DNA of 64,000 nucleotides from Lichenibacterium ramalinae (GCF_004137085.1 NZ_QYBC01000009.1:124001-188000); one strand, 5' to 3'; positions 50,211 to 61,052 are shown, numbered from the stretch's first letter. Notes: generated by a model not told the origin, from the letters alone. Numbers and translations: made by a program.

Positions 50211-50389
50211 ACCCCGATCGGACCCAAGGGAGGCCCCGTTCAGGTGAAGCCATGGTCGAGCGCGATCGACACCACGGTGCCGGCCGTGACGGTCGGGCCG
50301 GTGAACACAGCGGCGCCGCGGCGGACGACGACGACGAGACATGACGGCGGACCGGCCGGCGCCCCCGTTGTCCCCGCCTTCGGCGCCCC

Positions 50390-51406
50390 TCAGCGCCAGC
50401 CGAGGGCGGGGGCGACGTGCTTCAGGATGCTGTCGATGACGTGGATGTTATAGGCGACGCCGAGCTGGTTCGGCACCGTCAGCAGCAGCGTGTCGGCTTC
50501 GGCGATGGCCTCGTCGGCCGCGAGCTGCGCCACGAGCCGGTCGGGCTCGGCCGCGTAGGAACGGCCGAAGATGGCGCGCATGTCGTCGATCACGCCCACC
50601 TGGTCGCCCCCGCCGTCGCGCCCGAAATAGGCGCGGTCACGGTCGCTCACCAGGGCGAAGATCGAACGCGACACCGACACGCGCGGCTTGCGGGCATGCC
50701 CGGCCTCCGCCCAGGCCTCGCGGTAGCGGCGGATCTGCCGCGCCTGCTGGACGTGGAACGGCTCGCCGGTCTCGTCGGCCTTCAGGGTGGAGCTTTGCAG
50801 GTTCATGCCCTTGCGGGCGGCCCATACCGCCGTGGCGTCGGAGGCGGAACCCCACCAGATCCGGTCCCGCAGGGTCGGCGAATGGGGTTCGAGGCGGAGC
50901 AGGCCGGGCGGGTTCGGGAACATGGGGCGCGGGTTCGGCCGGGCGAAGCCCTCGCCGTCGAGGGCGCGCAGGAAGGTTTCGGCGTGGCGGCGCCCCATGT
51001 CGGCCTCGGTCTCGCCCGCGGCCGGCGCGTAGCCGAAGTGGCGCCAGCCGTCGATCACCTGCTCGGGGGAGCCGCGGCTGAGGCCGAGCTGCAGCCGCTC
51101 GCCGCCGATGAGGTCGGCGGCGCCGGCGTCCTCCGCCATGTAGAACGGGTTCTCGTAGCGCATGTCGATGACGGCGGTGCCGATCTCGATGCGGCTGGTC
51201 CGGGTCCCCACCGCCGCCAGCAGGGGGAACGGCGAGGCGAGCTGGCGGGCGAAGTGGTGGACGCGAAAATAGGCCCCGTCCGCGCCCAGTTCCTCGGCCG
51301 CCACGGCGAGGTCGATGGACTGCAGCAGCGTGTCGCGCGCCGTCCGAGTCGCCGATTGCGGCGACGGCGACCAATGCCCGAAGGACAGGAACCCGATCGT
51401 CTTCAT
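50390..51406 (-). CDS. LLM class flavin-dependent oxidoreductase
   Basis: A 338-residue luciferase-like protein: TIGFLSFGHWSPSP at the start, the ELGADGAYFRVHHFARQ strand/helix, and RLQLGLSRGSPEQVIDGW with the phosphate-binding region. It belongs to the MsnO8/luciferase-like group, which uses reduced flavin for monooxygenation. Substrate unknown. It is a different subfamily from the NtaA-type enzyme at 4004 and shares no operon. The ATG at 51406 begins the first strand directly. Confidence 0.87.
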   Translation of the reverse strand: MKTIGFLSFGHWSPSPQSATRTARDTLLQSIDLAVAAEELGADGAYFRVHHFARQLASPFPLLAAVGTRTSRIEIGTAVIDMRYENPFYMAEDAGAADLIGGERLQLGLSRGSPEQVIDGWRHFGYAPAAGETEADMGRRHAETFLRALDGEGFARPNPRPMFPNPPGLLRLEPHSPTLRDRIWWGSASDATAVWAARKGMNLQSSTLKADETGEPFHVQQARQIRRYREAWAEAGHARKPRVSVSRSIFALVSDRDRAYFGRDGGGDQVGVIDDMRAIFGRSYAAEPDRLVAQLAADEAIAEADTLLLTVPNQLGVAYNIHVIDSILKHVAPALGWR

Positions 51407-51584
51407 GGTGATGCCCTCCGGGCCATGGCGCCCGTGCCCCTACGCCCCGCCCGGGGCGCGGCGCCCGGGCGATGACGCCAGATAGGTCGCCCACCGGCGG
51501 CCTCGCAAGGAGGCACACGGGTGTTACCTGACCGATACCTTGGCCGGCACTTGCCCGCGCCGGGGCCGCGTCGCGGCGGCCGGC

Positions 51585-51785
51585 TCACCGCCCGGCGAGC
51601 ATCGCCGCCTGGGCCTCGACGAGCCGGCGCGCCTGGGCCTCGTAGGCGCGCCACCGCGGGCGGGGCGTGGCCGGCGGCAGCCCGTCGTCCGCGGTGCGCG
51701 AGGCGTCGGGGGCGGGGGTCGGCTTGTCGGGATCCTGGCCGTCGGCCTGGCACATGGCGCGCGCCGTCGTCTCCACCTGGTCCAA
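51585..51785 (-). CDS. Small alphaproteobacterial hypothetical protein
   Basis: A 66-residue protein from a TTG start at 51785, chosen because AGGAGG lies 5 nt upstream. The pattern VETTARAMCQADGQDPD followed by W-x-x-YEAQARRLVEAQAAM resembles small conserved proteins I associate with Hyphomicrobiales, in which a Cys-x-x-(D/S)-G-x-(D/N)-PD element precedes a Trp/Tyr-Ala-rich helix. Function unknown. The longer frame to 51923 looks non-coding. Confidence 0.6.
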   Translation of the reverse strand: MDQVETTARAMCQADGQDPDKPTPAPDASRTADDGLPPATPRPRWRAYEAQARRLVEAQAAMLAGR

Positions 51786-52016
51786 GGCTTCCTCCTGCGG
51801 AACGGCCTCGGGGAGGCCTGCCGTCGGGCAACGCGGGAAGGCGGGGTCCGGGTCGGGCCCGAAACGCCACGCCCCGGTCGGGCCGGCCGCCGCGCCCGGC
51901 AGGCTCCACCTCCGGTGGAACACCGTTCCCCTGCCGAAAGGGTTTCTCTATGGTGGCGAGCGAGGCGGACCCTCGTCGGATCCGCGCGTCACCGACGCCG
52001 ACAGGGGCAGAACCAC

Positions 52017-52520
52017 ATGCGTTTCGATCTTTCACGGTCGGTCGCCGTCGCCATGGTGCTGACGCTGGCGCCGATGGCGGCCTGGGCCAAGTCGACCACC
52101 GTCAACGGCATCACCCTCGACGTGCCGGACGGGTACAAGGTGTCCAGCAGCAAACGTGGCGTGCTGGTCAAGTCGCCGGACGACGAGGTCGACGTCTGGG
52201 TGGAAACCTTCGAGGGGGCCGATACCCAGACCCTTCTGGGCGAACACGCCGCCTATTGGGACAAGGAGAAGGTCGACCTGCACGGCAACGGCATCACGAC
52301 CACCGGCAAGTCCGGCGATGCCAACGTCTCCAACACCGATTTTCCCGATGCCACCTGGAAGGGCGACCCCACCGTCCTGCGCTATTCCGCCATCGGACCC
52401 TACGGGTCGAAGAACAAGATGGTGCTGGTGACCTACTGGGCCTCGCCCGGCGGCGACAAGGACTTCGGCGGCGCCATCCAGACGATGATCGGCGACATCG
52501 GCTTCAAGTTCGAAAAATAG
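52017..52520 (+). CDS. Secreted protein, unknown function
   Basis: A 167-residue protein with a Sec signal (MRFDLSRSVAVAMVLTLAPM, AAWA) and a mature beta-rich domain: TTVNGITLDVPDGYKVSSS, then VDVWVETFEGAD and VLVTYWASPGGDKDF. The strand order resembles small periplasmic lipoprotein-like domains of the PsbP or DUF1795 kind, but I cannot assign it. AGGGG lies upstream of the ATG. It is convergent with another secreted-protein gene and the two share a hairpin. Confidence 0.72.
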   Translation: MRFDLSRSVAVAMVLTLAPMAAWAKSTTVNGITLDVPDGYKVSSSKRGVLVKSPDDEVDVWVETFEGADTQTLLGEHAAYWDKEKVDLHGNGITTTGKSGDANVSNTDFPDATWKGDPTVLRYSAIGPYGSKNKMVLVTYWASPGGDKDFGGAIQTMIGDIGFKFEK

Positions 52521-52536
52521 ACGACGGGCGGCGCTC

Positions 52537-52559
52537 GGCCCGGCGGTCCACGCCGGGCC
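52537..52559. terminator. Hairpin between convergent secreted-protein genes
   Basis: GGCCCGGCG (52537-52545) pairs perfectly with CGCCGGGCC (52551-52559) around the loop GTCCA. It can serve both converging genes. No T-run is present on the plus strand. Confidence 0.55.
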
Positions 52560-52587
52560 TCCGGGCCGAGTCTGCGCCATCGCCGGC

Positions 52588-53022
52588 TCAGGTCTTGACG
52601 TCGAGGCCGACGATCTTCCACTCGCCGTCGGACTGGATGTATTTCAGCACGTATGCGGCGTGATAGTCGCTCGTCAGGTCGATGCTGCCCTGCAGGATGA
52701 GCATGTCGTCGTCGAGCTTGGCTTCGTTGCCCTTCAGCGGCTTGGCCACGGCCCGGCTGATGTCGACGTGGTTGTCGACGAAGCCCTTGAAGATCTCCTT
52801 GAACTTGTCGGGCGAGAACTGGTCGCGGAACGGCTTGGCGGCCTTCGCGTGCAACACCGTGTAGTTGCCCGTGAGGTTGGCGTCGTTGAAGGTCATCAGC
52901 GTCGTCTTGACGAGGACCTCCTGGTCCTCGGCCGACGGGATGCTCAGCGCGAAGGCCGACAGCGAACTCGCGATCAGCAACCCGGCCGCGACGACGACGC
53001 GTTTGAAACCGATGGACACCAT
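52588..53022 (-). CDS. Secreted NTF2-like protein, unknown function
   Basis: A 144-residue protein with a signal peptide (MVSIGFKRVVVAAGLLIASS to AFA). The mature part (VLVKTTLMTFNDANLTGNYT, KPFRDQFSPDKFKEIFKGF, DGEWKIVGLDVKT) has the helix-helix-sheet order and closing WKI-GLDV strand of NTF2/SnoaL-like or DUF4878 domains. AGAGGGG precedes the ATG. Its function is unknown. Confidence 0.72.
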   Translation of the reverse strand: MVSIGFKRVVVAAGLLIASSLSAFALSIPSAEDQEVLVKTTLMTFNDANLTGNYTVLHAKAAKPFRDQFSPDKFKEIFKGFVDNHVDISRAVAKPLKGNEAKLDDDMLILQGSIDLTSDYHAAYVLKYIQSDGEWKIVGLDVKT

Positions 53023-53374
53023 GTCGAACCCCTCTGCAGCCGAAGCGCTGGCGCCCCCGCGCCATCGCGAGGGTCCACGACCGGGCGGCACGGCAAGACC
53101 GCGGCGGCAAGACCGCGGCGGCAAGGCCGCGGCGGCAGGGGTCCGGCGAGCCGGCATGGCTGCGGGCGGCCGTCGCGGGGCGCGTTGCCGTCGCGGGCCG
53201 GGCCTGTATCGCCGCCGCTGCCGAAAACGGACGTCCCGAGCCGACCACGATCTGCCGTCGAGATTGCTGGAATCCAGGACAACCGTCAATAGTCAGGTGC
53301 CGTGGCGAAGCCCTCCGGCCGCCATCGTCGCGGGGTGCCGCCCGAGGGCGGGCCGACCGGGGGCTGGGGGCGGC
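53023..53374. other. 352-bp gap with a tandem repeat
   Basis: Between the start of the NTF2-like gene and the end of trpS, both on the minus strand. It holds the 14-nt tandem repeat at 53091-53132 and should hold the NTF2-like gene's promoter. I see no gene. Confidence 0.5.
53091..53132. repeat. Three 14-nt tandem repeats
   Basis: CGGCAAGACCGCGG at 53091-53104 and 53105-53118, then CGGCAAGGCCGCGG (one mismatch) at 53119-53132, with a partial fourth copy. Non-coding by my reading and directly upstream of a minus-strand gene start by about 70 nt. Confidence 0.85.
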
Positions 53375-54406
<1,032 letters not shown>

Positions 54407-54476
54407 GGTCTCGGCTTCGCGTCGGGTGGAGGGACGGGGGCTCGTTCCTAATCCACCGCAGCCCGGCGCGAAAGGG

Positions 54477-55091
54477 TCACGGCTTGGTGGACAGCCGCTC
54501 CAGCCGCTTCTGCATCTCCTCCATGTCGCGCTTCATGGTTTCGAGGTCGTCGGCCTTGGCGGGGGCGGCCTCGGCCGCCGCCGGGGTCGCGGCCGGCGTC
54601 AGCGCGCCCGTGAAGGGGTTGAACATGGTCAGGGCCTGCGAGAACATCAGCATGTTCTTGCGCGTCTGGTCCTCGAGCTGGTCGAACATCTGGCTGCGCA
54701 GGGGGGCGCCCGGCAGCAGCTTGGCGCCGAACGACGCCTCGATCTGTTCGCGGAAATTGTGCTGGTCGTTGGTCAGCTTGTCGAGCGTGAACTCGAGGTA
54801 GCTCGGCACCAGCATCTGCATGCTGTCGCCGTAGAAGCGGATCAGCTGCCGCAGGAAGGAGATCGGCAGCAGGCTCTGGCCGCCCTTGCCCTCCTGGTCG
54901 AAGATGATCTGCGCCAGCACCGACCGGGTGATCTCCTCGCTGGTCTTGGCGTCGAAGACGACGAAGTCTTCGCCCCGCTTCACCATGAGGGCCAGGTCCT
55001 CCAGCGTCACGTAGGTGCTGGTCTCGGTATTGTAGAGCCGACGGTTTGCATATTTTTTGACCGTCACCGGCTGTTTGGCATCCGCCGTCAT
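54477..55091 (-). CDS. phaR: Polyhydroxyalkanoate synthesis repressor PhaR
   Basis: A 204-residue regulator. The DNA-binding domain is [20 protein letters not shown] with [20 protein letters not shown]; the phasin/PHB-accumulation part follows ([14 protein letters not shown]-like [21 protein letters not shown]). A C-terminal Ala-rich linker leads to a short coiled coil. PhaR senses PHA granules and represses phasin and related genes. ATG at 55091 is preferred to GTG at 55100. It is divergent from phaA across about 270 bp, where it may bind. Confidence 0.94.
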   Translation of the reverse strand: MTADAKQPVTVKKYANRRLYNTETSTYVTLEDLALMVKRGEDFVVFDAKTSEEITRSVLAQIIFDQEGKGGQSLLPISFLRQLIRFYGDSMQMLVPSYLEFTLDKLTNDQHNFREQIEASFGAKLLPGAPLRSQMFDQLEDQTRKNMLMFSQALTMFNPFTGALTPAATPAAAEAAPAKADDLETMKRDMEEMQKRLERLSTKP

Positions 55092-55360
55092 CGCATCCAC
55101 CCGCTCTGTCCCGACCCGCGTCCCGTTCCGGCAAGATAGGGAGAACGCGCGGGCGGGGGAATATGAATTTGGAGGTTGCGGGCCGGCCCGGTCTTTTCCA
55201 CATAGGATGGGACACGCGGGAACGGCCGGAACGGCTGCCCTGTCCGTGAGCGAGGCCAGGCTGGCCTGCCCGGAAAAGAGGCGAAACCTGCGCGCCGCCG
55301 CCGACGCCCCTCAGGGTGCGGCGGGCGGACGTCCCTGTCCAGGAACCCCGAGGAGATCCC

Positions 55361-56542
<1,182 letters not shown>

Positions 56543-56568
56543 CCGCGTCCCGCATCGGCACCATCGGA

Positions 56569-56597
56569 CGGGCGGGGCTTCGGCTCCGCCCGCTTTC
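56569..56597 (+). terminator. Terminator after phaA
   Basis: CGGGCGGGGC, loop TTCG, GCTCCGCCCG (56569-56592) form a 10-bp stem with one G-T pair, followed by CTTTCG. It lies 26 nt after the phaA stop. Confidence 0.75.
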
Positions 56598-56626
56598 GTT
56601 CCGGCCCGCGCGACATGGCCGCGGGC

Positions 56627-56651
56627 GGAACCCGTGTCCGGCGCACCTGTT
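56627..56651 (+). promoter_or_regulatory. Candidate EcfG (general stress) promoter
   Basis: GGAAC at 56627-56631 and TGTT at 56648-56651 are separated by 16 nt. The alphaproteobacterial general stress sigma factor EcfG recognises GGAAC-N16/17-CGTT, so only one base differs. The small-protein start codon lies 38 nt downstream. Confidence 0.45.
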
Positions 56652-56688
56652 GTGCCGGCACGCAAGGTCACACGGGGAGGCTTCGGTC

Positions 56689-56922
56689 ATGGCATCAGCC
56701 GGCAAGTCGAAGGGCACCAGCCAGGAAGACAAGGTCCAGGCGCCCGACAAGCACAACACCGCCTCCAAGGGCATGGCCGAGATGACGCGCGGCGCCGGCG
56801 GCACGGGCGACCCGGAAGCGCTGGACGACGTCGACTATACCCGCCCGGCGGGCGAGGGCGACGTCGAGCGCGGCCGCTCGCACGAGGAACACAAACGGTT
56901 CGGCGACCGCAGCGATACCTGA
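56689..56922 (+). CDS. Small hydrophilic protein, possible stress protein
   Basis: A 77-residue, very polar, probably disordered protein (MASAGKSKGTSQEDKVQAPD, HNTASKGMAEMTRG, EEHKRFGDRS). GGGGAGG lies 8 nt before the ATG. The composition resembles hydrophilin-like stress proteins; no family is recognised. A candidate EcfG promoter stands upstream, and a similar small gene follows 23 nt downstream. Confidence 0.65.
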   Translation: MASAGKSKGTSQEDKVQAPDKHNTASKGMAEMTRGAGGTGDPEALDDVDYTRPAGEGDVERGRSHEEHKRFGDRSDT

Positions 56923-56945
56923 CGGCGCGACAGCAGGAGGCGAGG

Positions 56946-57176
56946 ATGAGCAAGCATATCGACGGACACCGGAAGGGCGACGAGATCGCCATCGGCGAGA
57001 TCACCGTCCAGGACGACCTCAAGCGCAACCCGGGCATCGGTCAATCGAAGGGCCTGACGGGGGCCGACCCCGAGGACATCGCGGCGGACAGCACCGCCGA
57101 GGGCGACACCGCCAACGAGGTGGATGCCCGCACGGGCGGCGTCGACCCGAAGCACATGGGCCGCACCAACCGCTGA
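56946..57176 (+). CDS. Small hydrophilic protein, second of the pair
   Basis: A 76-residue polar protein (MSKHIDGHRKGDEIAIGEIT, LKRNPGIGQSKGLTGADPED). CAGGAGG and GAGG precede its ATG. It lacks hydrophobic segments and Cys. It is not homologous by eye to its upstream partner but has the same character, and the two should be on one transcript. Function unknown. Confidence 0.65.
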   Translation: MSKHIDGHRKGDEIAIGEITVQDDLKRNPGIGQSKGLTGADPEDIAADSTAEGDTANEVDARTGGVDPKHMGRTNR

Positions 57177-57313
57177 CGGGAGGACCTCGGGGGCCGCGCG
57201 CCCGGCTTCCGTCCGCTGCCGGACGGTAACTCCCGGCGGGTTTCTCCCGTTGTCAAAGGGCCCGCCGGGTGGATCTCAGGCGGGCCCGAGACAACGGGAG
57301 GCCAGGTCCCGCG

Positions 57314-57553
57314 ATGCCACGCTATTACTTCGACGTCCACGACGGCGACCATTACAGCCGCGACGAGAGCGGCCTCTGCCTGCCGGAGGTCGGCAAGGTG
57401 TGGGAGATCGCCGTCCCCATGGTGGACGAGATCGCCAGGGCCAAGCACCAGCGGCAGCCGCCCCACACCGTTTCGGTCGTGGTCAGGGACGGGGAAGGCC
57501 GGATCGTGTATCGCAGCGACCACGTCGGCCGCCGGCAGGAAGAGACGGCCTGA
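57314..57553 (+). CDS. DUF6894 family protein
   Basis: A 79-residue protein beginning MPRYYFDVHDGDHYSRDESG, the hallmark of the small DUF6894 family, which is frequent in Hyphomicrobiales, and continuing with a helix and the strand pair HTVSVVVRDGEGRIVYR. Its function is not known. The ATG at 57314 is the family start; the longer frame from 57269 adds unrelated residues. GTAAC-N17-CGTT at 57226-57251 is a weak stress-promoter match upstream. Confidence 0.82.
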   Translation: MPRYYFDVHDGDHYSRDESGLCLPEVGKVWEIAVPMVDEIARAKHQRQPPHTVSVVVRDGEGRIVYRSDHVGRRQEETA

Positions 57554-57577
57554 GGCCGGCTTCGCCGGCCTCAGGCC
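57547..57577. terminator. Bidirectional terminator between DUF6894 gene and asd
   Basis: GGCCTGAGGCCGGC (57547-57560), loop TTC, GCCGGCCTCAGGCC (57564-57577): a perfect 14-bp stem. It includes the stop codon of the DUF6894 gene and lies 9 nt past the asd stop on the other strand. Confidence 0.75.
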
Positions 57578-57586
57578 CCGTCGCGC

Positions 57587-58621
57587 TCAGGCGGCCTTGC
57601 GCTTCGCCTGGATCAGGCCGCGGTTCACCAGCACTTCGGCGATCTGCACGGCGTTGAGGGCGGCGCCCTTGCGCAGGTTGTCGCTGACGCACCAGAAGGA
57701 CAGGCCGTTCTCCACCGTCGGGTCCTCGCGCACGCGCGAGATGTAGGTGGCGTCCTCACCGGCCGCCTCGTGCGGCGTGATGTAGCCGCCGGGCTCGTGC
57801 CGATCGATCAGCAGGCAGCCCGGCGCCTCGCGCAGGATGTCCTTCGCCTCCTCGGCCGAGATCGGATCCTCGAACTCGACGTTCACGGCTTCGGAATGGC
57901 TGATGAACACCGGCACGCGCACGCAGGTGGCGGTGAGCTTGATCTTGGGGTCGAGAATCTTCTTGGTCTCGACCACCATCTTCCACTCCTCCTTGGTCGA
58001 ACCGTCCTCCATGAAGACGTCGATCTGCGGGATGAGGTTGAAGGCGATGCGCTTCGGGAACTTCTTGGTCTCCAGCGCATCCGACACGAAGACGGCCCGC
58101 GTCTGGGTGAAGAGCTCGTCCATGCCCTCCTTGCCGGCGCCCGACACGGATTGGTAGGTCGCCACCACCACGCGCTTGATGCGGGCCTTGTCGTGCAGGG
58201 GCTTCAGCGCCACGACGAGCTGTGCCGTCGAGCAATTGGGGTTGGCGATGATGTTGAGCTTGCGGAAGCCCACGATGGCGTCGGCGTTCACCTCGGGCAC
58301 GATCAGCGGCACCTCGGCGTGCATGCGGTAGGCCGAGGAATTGTCGATGACGACGCAGCCCTGCGCGCCGATGCGCTGCGCCCATTCCTTCGAGATCTCG
58401 CCGCCCGCCGACATGAGGCAGATGTCCGTGTCGGAAAAGTCGTGCTGGTCGAGGACCTTGCACTTCAGGATCTTGTCCCCGAAGGAGATCTCGGTGCCGC
58501 GCGAGCGGTTGGAGGCCAGGGCCACGACTTCGCTGGCCGGGAAGCCGCGTTCGGCCAGGATGCCGAGTATCTCGCGGCCCACATTGCCGGTGGCGCCGAC
58601 GACGGCAACCTTGAACGCCAT
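57587..58621 (-). CDS. asd: Aspartate-semialdehyde dehydrogenase
   Basis: A 344-residue enzyme of normal length. NADP loop VAVVGATGNVGREIL, catalytic Cys in IIANPNCSTAQLV, and the substrate-binding VRVPVFISHSEAVNVEFE segment are clear. It reduces aspartyl phosphate to the semialdehyde used for lysine, diaminopimelate, methionine and threonine. GAGGAGA lies 6 nt upstream of the ATG at 58621. It ends at a strong bidirectional hairpin. Confidence 0.97.
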   Translation of the reverse strand: MAFKVAVVGATGNVGREILGILAERGFPASEVVALASNRSRGTEISFGDKILKCKVLDQHDFSDTDICLMSAGGEISKEWAQRIGAQGCVVIDNSSAYRMHAEVPLIVPEVNADAIVGFRKLNIIANPNCSTAQLVVALKPLHDKARIKRVVVATYQSVSGAGKEGMDELFTQTRAVFVSDALETKKFPKRIAFNLIPQIDVFMEDGSTKEEWKMVVETKKILDPKIKLTATCVRVPVFISHSEAVNVEFEDPISAEEAKDILREAPGCLLIDRHEPGGYITPHEAAGEDATYISRVREDPTVENGLSFWCVSDNLRKGAALNAVQIAEVLVNRGLIQAKRKAA

Positions 58622-58996
58622 GTGATCTCTCCTCGGCGGTGGGATGGCTGAAAGCCGCCCTGCATAGAGCCTCGCGTGCCGCGCCGCAATGGCGTCGAGC
58701 CACGGCACGGGCCTCCGGATGCGGGTCGACGTGGGACCTTCGGGAGCGCCCTTCTCCCCACGGGGGAGAAGCGCGACGGTCCGCGGCGCCCCGCGCGGGT
58801 TTTGTGCGGCTGCGAGATCTTCTTGCGGTGCAGAAGTAGATGCATCGCGTCCGTCCAGTGTTCATGGCGAAATCGCATGGTCTCGCGTCGATCCCATGCG
58901 GAGCCATGTCTTCTCCGACGATCCTGCCAGGATTATCTCACCATCATACAATCGAGCCTGCACCTGACAGGCTCGGGCAGGAGCAGGAGGCGGCAC
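58622..58996. other. 375-bp divergent gap with a palindromic element
   Basis: Upstream of both asd and the His-rich secreted gene. It contains the palindrome at 58751-58771 and a less GC-rich stretch at about 58890-58965 where promoters are expected. I see no gene. Confidence 0.5.
58751..58771. repeat. CTTCTCCCC palindrome, REP-like
   Basis: CTTCTCCCC (58751-58759), ACG, GGGGAGAAG (58763-58771): perfect 9-bp arms. Palindromes with this CTTCTCCCC core are, to my recollection, common between genes in Rhizobiales genomes. Only one copy was noticed in the window. Confidence 0.6.
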
Positions 58997-59437
58997 ATGC
59001 GTGCGTTGAAACTTCACGCGACTGTGGCGATGCTGGCCGGGGCGATGACGGTCGGTGGGATCGGTGCCGCGATGGCGGGCGCCGACGACGGGGGCGCCCA
59101 TGCCTTCTTCGCGATCCCGAGCCCGGGTTCGGCGACCGGGGTCGCCGCAACCGCCACGCCCGACGGGGCCTCCGGTGTCGCCGATAGCGCGGCCGAGGCA
59201 CAGCCCAGTGCCGGCGTGAGCCGGACGGTCGTGGCGGAGAGGCGCGCGTTACGGCGCCACGTCGCCGTGACGCGCCTCGCCCACTACACGGCTGCACCCC
59301 ACCGGTCCGTGCCGCATGTCGCCGTTGTGCGCCACGAGGGCCCGCATCGCGCGGTGGCGGTGGCCCATCGTGTCCCGGCGCCGGGGACGCTGCACGCCAT
59401 GCATCGCGGGCCTGAGACCGGCGGCCACCAGTCCTGA
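58997..59437 (+). CDS. Secreted His-rich protein, unknown
   Basis: A 146-residue protein with a signal peptide (MRALKLHATVAMLAGAMTVG, GIGAAMAG). The mature C-terminal half is basic and rich in His and Arg (RRHVAVTRLAHYTAAPHRSV, then HEGPHRAVAVAHRV and HAMHRG), suggesting metal binding or a disordered tail. AGGAGG is 6 nt before the ATG. No family recognised. Confidence 0.7.
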   Translation: MRALKLHATVAMLAGAMTVGGIGAAMAGADDGGAHAFFAIPSPGSATGVAATATPDGASGVADSAAEAQPSAGVSRTVVAERRALRRHVAVTRLAHYTAAPHRSVPHVAVVRHEGPHRAVAVAHRVPAPGTLHAMHRGPETGGHQS

Positions 59438-59470
59438 CGTGACTCCGCCCCGTCGGTCCGCTCCGCGGGT

Positions 59471-60553
59471 TCAGCCCGCGAAGAAGAAGGCGAGGGCGAG
59501 GAGCAGGTAGACCCCCACCAGGAGGAGTCCCTCGAACCACGTGGTCTCGCCATCGCCCGCCACCGCATTCACGATGAGCGCCGTGACGCCGATGGCGAAC
59601 AAGTCGAGCGGGTTCGAGAAGACCAGGGTCATCGGCTTGCCGATGAGGAAGGACGCCACGACCAGCAGCGGCGCCACCACCAGGGCGACCTGGATGGCGG
59701 AGCCGATGCAGATATCCATGACGAGGCCCATCCGGTCGCGGTGGGCGAAGAGCACGGCGGCGAACAGGTCGGCGGAGGTGCCGATGAGCGCCAGCACCAC
59801 GACGCCGAGGAACAGCGGCGACAGGTGCAACTGGCTCGCCGTGGCCTCGAGGGCGCCCGAGACGAGTTCGGCCTCGAAGGCCAGCACCGCCGTGCCCACC
59901 ACCATGATGCCGACCGGAACCCAGATCGACCGGCCGCGGCCCTCGGCGCCGCGTTCGGCGGCGGCTTCGGCGCTGTCGCGCGCGAAGACGTCGCGGTGGG
60001 TGACCAGCGTGTAGATCAGGTTGCCGGCATAGATGGCGAGCAGCACGGCCGACACGCCGAGGCTGAGTTGCTCGTCCGAGAACGGGATGTCGCGCCCGTC
60101 CGGATGCAGGCGCAGCACGAGGTCGAAGACGGCCGGCAGCAGCAGCGCGATCAGCACCACCACCAGCAGGCTGGACAGCAGGCCGGCGCGCTCCCGCTTG
60201 AAGGTTTGGCGGGCGCGCGTCGCGCCGCCCACCAGGATGGCGAGTCCCAGCCCGAGCAGGCCGGTGCCGATGATGGAGCCGGTGATCTGCGCCCGCACCA
60301 CGCCGGCCTGGCCGTCCGCCAGGACGAAGACGGCGAGCACCAGTTCGGCGATCGAGCCGAAGCTGACGTTGAGCAGCCCCCCGACGGCGGGACCTGCCGC
60401 TTCCGCGACGGCCTCGGTTGCCGAGGAGACGTGATAGGCCAGGACCATCACGCCGACGGCGGCGGTGACGAAGACCCACAGGGGCGAGGCCCCCCACAGG
60501 AAATGCAGTGCCGCCGAGAGCGGCACGACGATAAGGAGCAGCAGAGCGATCAT
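59471..60553 (-). CDS. CaCA-family Ca2+/H+ exchanger (Cax/ChaA type)
   Basis: A 360-residue membrane protein with about 11 helices. The two inverted alpha-repeats of the cation/Ca2+ exchangers are seen: GGLLNVSFGSIAELVLAVF in the first half and VLALIGTSADLFAAVLFA in the second, with an acidic loop between. It should export calcium using the proton gradient. ATG at 60553 begins at the first helix; an ATG at 60583 has no better ribosome site. A link to the rhodopsin proton gradient is conceivable only in general terms. Confidence 0.88.
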   Translation of the reverse strand: MIALLLLIVVPLSAALHFLWGASPLWVFVTAAVGVMVLAYHVSSATEAVAEAAGPAVGGLLNVSFGSIAELVLAVFVLADGQAGVVRAQITGSIIGTGLLGLGLAILVGGATRARQTFKRERAGLLSSLLVVVLIALLLPAVFDLVLRLHPDGRDIPFSDEQLSLGVSAVLLAIYAGNLIYTLVTHRDVFARDSAEAAAERGAEGRGRSIWVPVGIMVVGTAVLAFEAELVSGALEATASQLHLSPLFLGVVVLALIGTSADLFAAVLFAHRDRMGLVMDICIGSAIQVALVVAPLLVVASFLIGKPMTLVFSNPLDLFAIGVTALIVNAVAGDGETTWFEGLLLVGVYLLLALAFFFAG

Positions 60554-60653
60554 GGCACCGTCCGGGGGATTGCCATGTCTCAATGCCGGCGCCGCCCTCG
60601 CGTTGCCTCGGCAATGCGCACTTCGGCCGGGGGCCCGGCCGAAGGCGGTGCGG

Positions 60654-61052
60654 TCAGGCGCGCGCCAGCCGCGCCATGCCCATGTCGCGCTCGGGCCGGG
60701 CGGCCTCCATCGCGGGCATCTTGTCGCGGCCGTCCAGAGTTTCGACCTTCTTCAGCTCGTCCTGCGCTTCGCCGAGCAGGCCCCTGGCTTCGTCGAGCTG
60801 GTCCTTCAGCTCATCCGACGACCGTTTCAGGTTGTCGCGCCGGGTCACCGCGGCACGGGCGAAGGTGGGATAAGCATAATGGTTCGGATCCGAGATGCCC
60901 GAACGCTGTTCTTCCGACGCGATCTCGCGATCGAGATCGACCACCATGCGGCTGAAATCCGCGATCATGGACTCGATCTGCGTGACGCGACGGCGCCGTT
61001 CGTCGACTTGAAACCGTTTGAGGCGGATGAGGTGATCCCGCGACTTCACCAT
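60654..61052 (-). CDS. fliJ: FliJ-like flagellar export chaperone
   Basis: A 132-residue, all-helical coiled-coil protein beginning MVKSRDHLIRLKRFQVDERRRR, with QIESMIADFSRMVVDLDREI and the C-terminal half LKDQLDEARGLLGEAQDELKK. FliJ proteins stir the flagellar type III export ATPase. Location beside ctrA, divergently transcribed, matches what is often seen in Rhizobiales. No fliI or other flagellar gene is in the window. The start at 61052 excludes a non-conserved N-terminal extension. Confidence 0.75.
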   Translation of the reverse strand: MVKSRDHLIRLKRFQVDERRRRVTQIESMIADFSRMVVDLDREIASEEQRSGISDPNHYAYPTFARAAVTRRDNLKRSSDELKDQLDEARGLLGEAQDELKKVETLDGRDKMPAMEAARPERDMGMARLARA

